Position numbers and translations under genes: made by a program. The notes beneath the pieces are model-generated. The model saw only the letters and a program-made list of their open reading frames with translations. It was not told the DNA's origin and ran no database searches. DNA of 64,000 bases, taken from NCBI GenBank assembly GCA_934148845.1, contig CAKPDH010000001.1, positions 62,001 through 126,000 on the forward strand, in the 5' to 3' direction. Source of the stretch: an uncultured Bacilli bacterium. Lineage in GTDB: Bacteria; Bacillota_I; Bacilli_A; RF39; UBA660. Shown one piece after another: positions 62,276 to 64,000 of this stretch. Position 1 is the stretch's first letter; each line of letters begins with the position of its first letter.

Positions 62276-62437
62276 ATGGAAAAGAAAGAATCTATTTTAT
62301 ATAAAAAGCTTAATTTAGCATTTGTATATATTTTTATATTTTTAATAGGAATGTTAATTGTGTTTTTTATGACAAGCTATTTAAATAATAAAGTTAAAGA
62401 ATTTAATAATGAAATAGTTACAAATACAAATAAGTGA
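62276..62437 (+). CDS. 53-residue single-pass membrane protein
   Basis: Ten bases after uppS, with GGGG as a possible ribosome binding site. A charged N-terminus (MEKKES), one hydrophobic helix (about 13-34, LAFVYIFIFLIGMLIVFFM) and a short polar tail. Not recognised. A terminator overlaps its end. Real coding is supported by the clean start-stop arrangement, the operon position and the topology. Confidence 0.6.
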   Translation: MEKKESILYKKLNLAFVYIFIFLIGMLIVFFMTSYLNNKVKEFNNEIVTNTNK

Positions 62438-62460
62438 TTTACACATATTTGTTTTTTTTT
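62427..62460 (+). terminator. Intrinsic terminator before mraZ
   Basis: CAAATA-A-GTG pairs with CAC-A-TATTTG around ATTTA (one internal mismatch), followed by nine T. Confidence 0.75.
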
Positions 62461-62471
62461 ACTTAAATATA

Positions 62472-62500
62472 TTTACAAAACAATAAAAAAAGGTTATAAT
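62472..62500 (+). promoter_or_regulatory. SigA promoter of the mraZ-rsmH-ftsL operon
   Basis: TTTACA, 17 bases, TATAAT, directly upstream of the MraZ operator repeats. Confidence 0.65.
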
Positions 62501-62501
62501 T

Positions 62502-62535
62502 GTGGTGAAATGTTACATAAAGTGGTAAAAAGTGG
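62502..62535 (+). promoter_or_regulatory. MraZ operator: GTGG repeats in 10-bp register
   Basis: GTGG occurs at 62502, 62522 and 62532; the last two are within identical AAAGTGG units (62519-62525 and 62529-62535) exactly 10 bp apart, and the missing position (62512) reads GTTA. AAAGTGG repeats at 10-bp spacing are the MraZ binding sites described in mycoplasmas. The sites follow the -10 and the last overlaps the mraZ ribosome binding site, so autorepression is expected. Confidence 0.7.
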
Positions 62536-62544
62536 GTGATAAAT

Positions 62545-62967
62545 ATGTTTATGGGGGAGTATCATCACAGTATAGATTCCAAAGGTAGATTAATTATTCC
62601 AGCTAAATTAAGATATGATTTAGGTGAGAATTTTGTAATTACTAGAGGTCTTGATGGATGCTTATTTATATATCCTAATGCAGCTTGGGATAAAATAATA
62701 GATAAGTATAAAGATTTACCAGAAACAACATATAAAAGAAAATTTATGAGAATCTTTTTATCAGGTGCTAAAAGAGGGGAATTTGATCGACAAGGAAGAA
62801 TAAATATTCCACCTCCACTAATCCAATATGCAAGTTTAATTAAAGACTGTATAATAATTGGTGTAGATGAAAGATTAGAAATTTGGAGTAAGGAGAAATG
62901 GGAAGATTTTATTAAAGATAATGAAGTTAATTTGTCTTTAATAGCTGATAATCTTTTTAACAATTAA
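62545..62967 (+). CDS. mraZ: Transcriptional regulator MraZ
   Basis: 140 residues from ATG 62545 (GGGTGAT upstream). Two AbrB-like beta-barrel halves, each with the conserved D-x-K/Q-GR motif: YHHSIDSKGRLIIPAKLR and GEFDRQGRINIPPPL. It forms a ring that binds the repeats in front of its own operon and controls division and wall genes. One base separates it from rsmH. Confidence 0.95.
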   Translation: MFMGEYHHSIDSKGRLIIPAKLRYDLGENFVITRGLDGCLFIYPNAAWDKIIDKYKDLPETTYKRKFMRIFLSGAKRGEFDRQGRINIPPPLIQYASLIKDCIIIGVDERLEIWSKEKWEDFIKDNEVNLSLIADNLFNN

Positions 62968-62968
62968 T

Positions 62969-63877
62969 ATGCATAAATCAGTTTTACTTAATGAATGTAT
63001 TGAAAATTTAAATTTATCCCTAGATAGTATAGTTGTTGATTGTACTCTTGGATATGGTGGTCATAGTAGTGAAATATTAAAACGTATACCAAAAGGTATG
63101 TTATATTCTTTCGATCAAGATATGGATGCTATTAAATATAGTAGTGAAAGACTAAGTAAAATATCTAGTAATTATGAAATAATTAATAGTAACTTTGTGA
63201 ATATAAAGAAAGAATTAAATAATCGTAATATACATAAGGTAGATTCAATATTATATGACCTTGGAGTATCAAGTCCACAATTAGATGAAGGAGATAGGGG
63301 ATTTAGTTTTCATAAAGATGCAAGGCTTGATATGAGAATGGATAGATCTTCTAGTCTTGATGCATATGAAGTTGTAAATAATTACTCGCTAGATAAATTA
63401 ATTGAAATATTTCATAAATATGGTGAGGAAAAATATTCTAGTAAAATTGCTAGAGGTATTGTTAATTCAAGACCTATAAATACAACTTTAGAACTCGTTG
63501 AAGTTATAAAGCGTAATGTTCCAGAAAAATATAGGAGAGAAAAACATCCGGCAAGAAAAATATTTCAAGCAATTCGCATAGAGGTAAATGATGAGTTAAA
63601 TGTATTTGAAAAAAGTCTTAAAGATTCGTTAGATCTTATAACTATAGGTGGTAGAATATGCGTTATAACATTTCATTCATTAGAAGATAAAATATGTAAA
63701 GATTTATTTAAAAGAGTAAGTTCTATAGATCCAAATTTAAAACATTTACCTGTTATACCAGATGAATATTTACCAAAATATAAGGTTTTAAAAACTATAG
63801 AGCCTAGTAAACTTGAACTTGATACAAATAATAGATCAAGAAGTGCTAAACTTAGAATCATAGAAAGAATAGGATGA
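62969..63877 (+). CDS. rsmH: 16S rRNA (cytosine-1402-N4)-methyltransferase
   Basis: 302 residues. It starts MHKSVLLNECIENL; the SAM-binding VDCTLGYGGHSSEIL, LYDLGVSSPQLDEGDRGFSF and MRMDRS segments and the C-terminal ITFHSLEDKICK are all family hallmarks (MraW). It methylates C1402 in the ribosomal P site. Part of mraZ-rsmH-ftsL; the TGA stop is followed after three bases by the ftsL-like start. Confidence 0.96.
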   Translation: MHKSVLLNECIENLNLSLDSIVVDCTLGYGGHSSEILKRIPKGMLYSFDQDMDAIKYSSERLSKISSNYEIINSNFVNIKKELNNRNIHKVDSILYDLGVSSPQLDEGDRGFSFHKDARLDMRMDRSSSLDAYEVVNNYSLDKLIEIFHKYGEEKYSSKIARGIVNSRPINTTLELVEVIKRNVPEKYRREKHPARKIFQAIRIEVNDELNVFEKSLKDSLDLITIGGRICVITFHSLEDKICKDLFKRVSSIDPNLKHLPVIPDEYLPKYKVLKTIEPSKLELDTNNRSRSAKLRIIERIG

Positions 63878-63880
63878 TAA

Positions 63881-64000
63881 AATGAAAAAAAATACAAAAA
63901 AAATAGTTCGTCTTACAAGGGGTGAAAGAATGTTATATTCACTAGGATTATTATGTTTTGCTTTTACTATTGTAACTAAGGTTTTTTTAAGTGCAAGTAT
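63881..64000 (+). CDS. FtsL-like division protein, 3' end missing
   Basis: Only 40 codons are in the window: a basic N-terminus (MKKNTKKIVRLTRGERMLYS) running into a hydrophobic helix. The position straight after rsmH and this topology are those of ftsL, whose product forms a bitopic complex with DivIC/FtsB at the septum. The identification rests on context. Confidence 0.7.

Noticed and set aside
62565..62963. Long antisense frame opposite mraZ, and similar antisense frames opposite lysS-phosphatase, ftsK and GH31
   Set aside because: Each lies fully within a well-identified gene on the other strand, lacks a ribosome binding site and shows no domain; they are shadows of AT-rich coding sequence.
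1..64000. Mycoplasma-type code (UGA as Trp)
   Set aside because: Trp positions in conserved motifs use TGG, and TGA ends rsmH and several small genes exactly where the next gene starts.
1..64000. tRNA, rRNA or CRISPR sequences
   Set aside because: No GC-rich cloverleaf-like stretches with conserved TTCGA-type arms, no rRNA-like blocks and no regularly spaced repeats were found in the intergenic regions.

Overview
The window is a very AT-rich chromosome segment that looks like a walled, low-GC Bacilli relative, of the kind found among uncultured gut lineages near Erysipelotrichia/RF39 and the Mollicutes. Reasons: standard code with UGA used as a stop (for example the TGA of rsmH just before ftsL, and the ATGA overlap inside the bacteriocin operon); strong AGGAGG-type ribosome binding sites; a Gram-positive gene set (mur genes, YutD, DnaB/DnaI, YmfF/YmfH, sortase-type anchor); a MraZ operator of the type known in mycoplasmas; and a clear Spo0A. 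The taxonomic placement is inference. Almost everything is on the + strand; only tspO, one HTH regulator and a transposase remnant are on the - strand.

Layout. 3-905: 3' end of murE. 960-5608: a surface protein with a SipW-substrate-like N-terminus, then two tandem OpgB/LtaS-type phosphoglycerol transferases. 5651-8217: U32 RNA-hydroxylation protein and a GNAT. 8316-11325: a bacteriocin operon (C39 ABC exporter with an apparent AUU start, short membrane accessory protein, two double-glycine peptides, and a third small ORF related to the second peptide), preceded by a SigH-like promoter. 11471-20839: housekeeping (rpsU, yqeY, lysS, ackA, nrnA, pgk), a flippase-like protein plus diacylglycerol glucosyltransferase, and spo0A with three 0A-like boxes 10 bp apart. 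20987-26143: rplS, lepB, tspO (-), rhomboid, rpsO, pnp. 26262-33373: NDK fusion, a decayed small gene, a DUF4015 protein, yutD, three small envelope proteins, murD, eno. 33582-38312: ftsK/spoIIIE, a SpoIIB-like SPOR protein with a 0A box in front, radC, mreC, mreD. 38436-49452: deoD, a M16 peptidase pair, secG, dnaB, dnaI, a GH31 protein that seems to lack its nucleophile, leuS. 49519-61330: accessory stretch with a BspA-type LRR protein, an amidohydrolase, a receiver protein, an IS256-family transposase remnant, an HTH regulator with four operator-like sites, a degenerate receiver, a 1249-residue sortase-type surface protein and three membrane-anchored extracellular proteins. 61558-64000: uppS, a 53-residue membrane protein, mraZ, rsmH and the start of an ftsL-like gene.

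How it fits together. Spo0A, a SpoIIB-like protein in the Bacillus position (next to radC-mreCD), SpoIIIE/FtsK, 0A boxes and a SigH-like promoter suggest a working Spo0A regulon, perhaps sporulation, that may also touch bacteriocin production. The glucosyltransferase, flippase-like protein and paired phosphoglycerol transferases suggest a glycolipid-anchored polyglycerolphosphate-type envelope polymer. The division/cell-wall cluster is scattered: murE, murD and mraZ-rsmH-ftsL lie about 30 kb apart.

I see no tRNA, rRNA, CRISPR array or intact mobile element.
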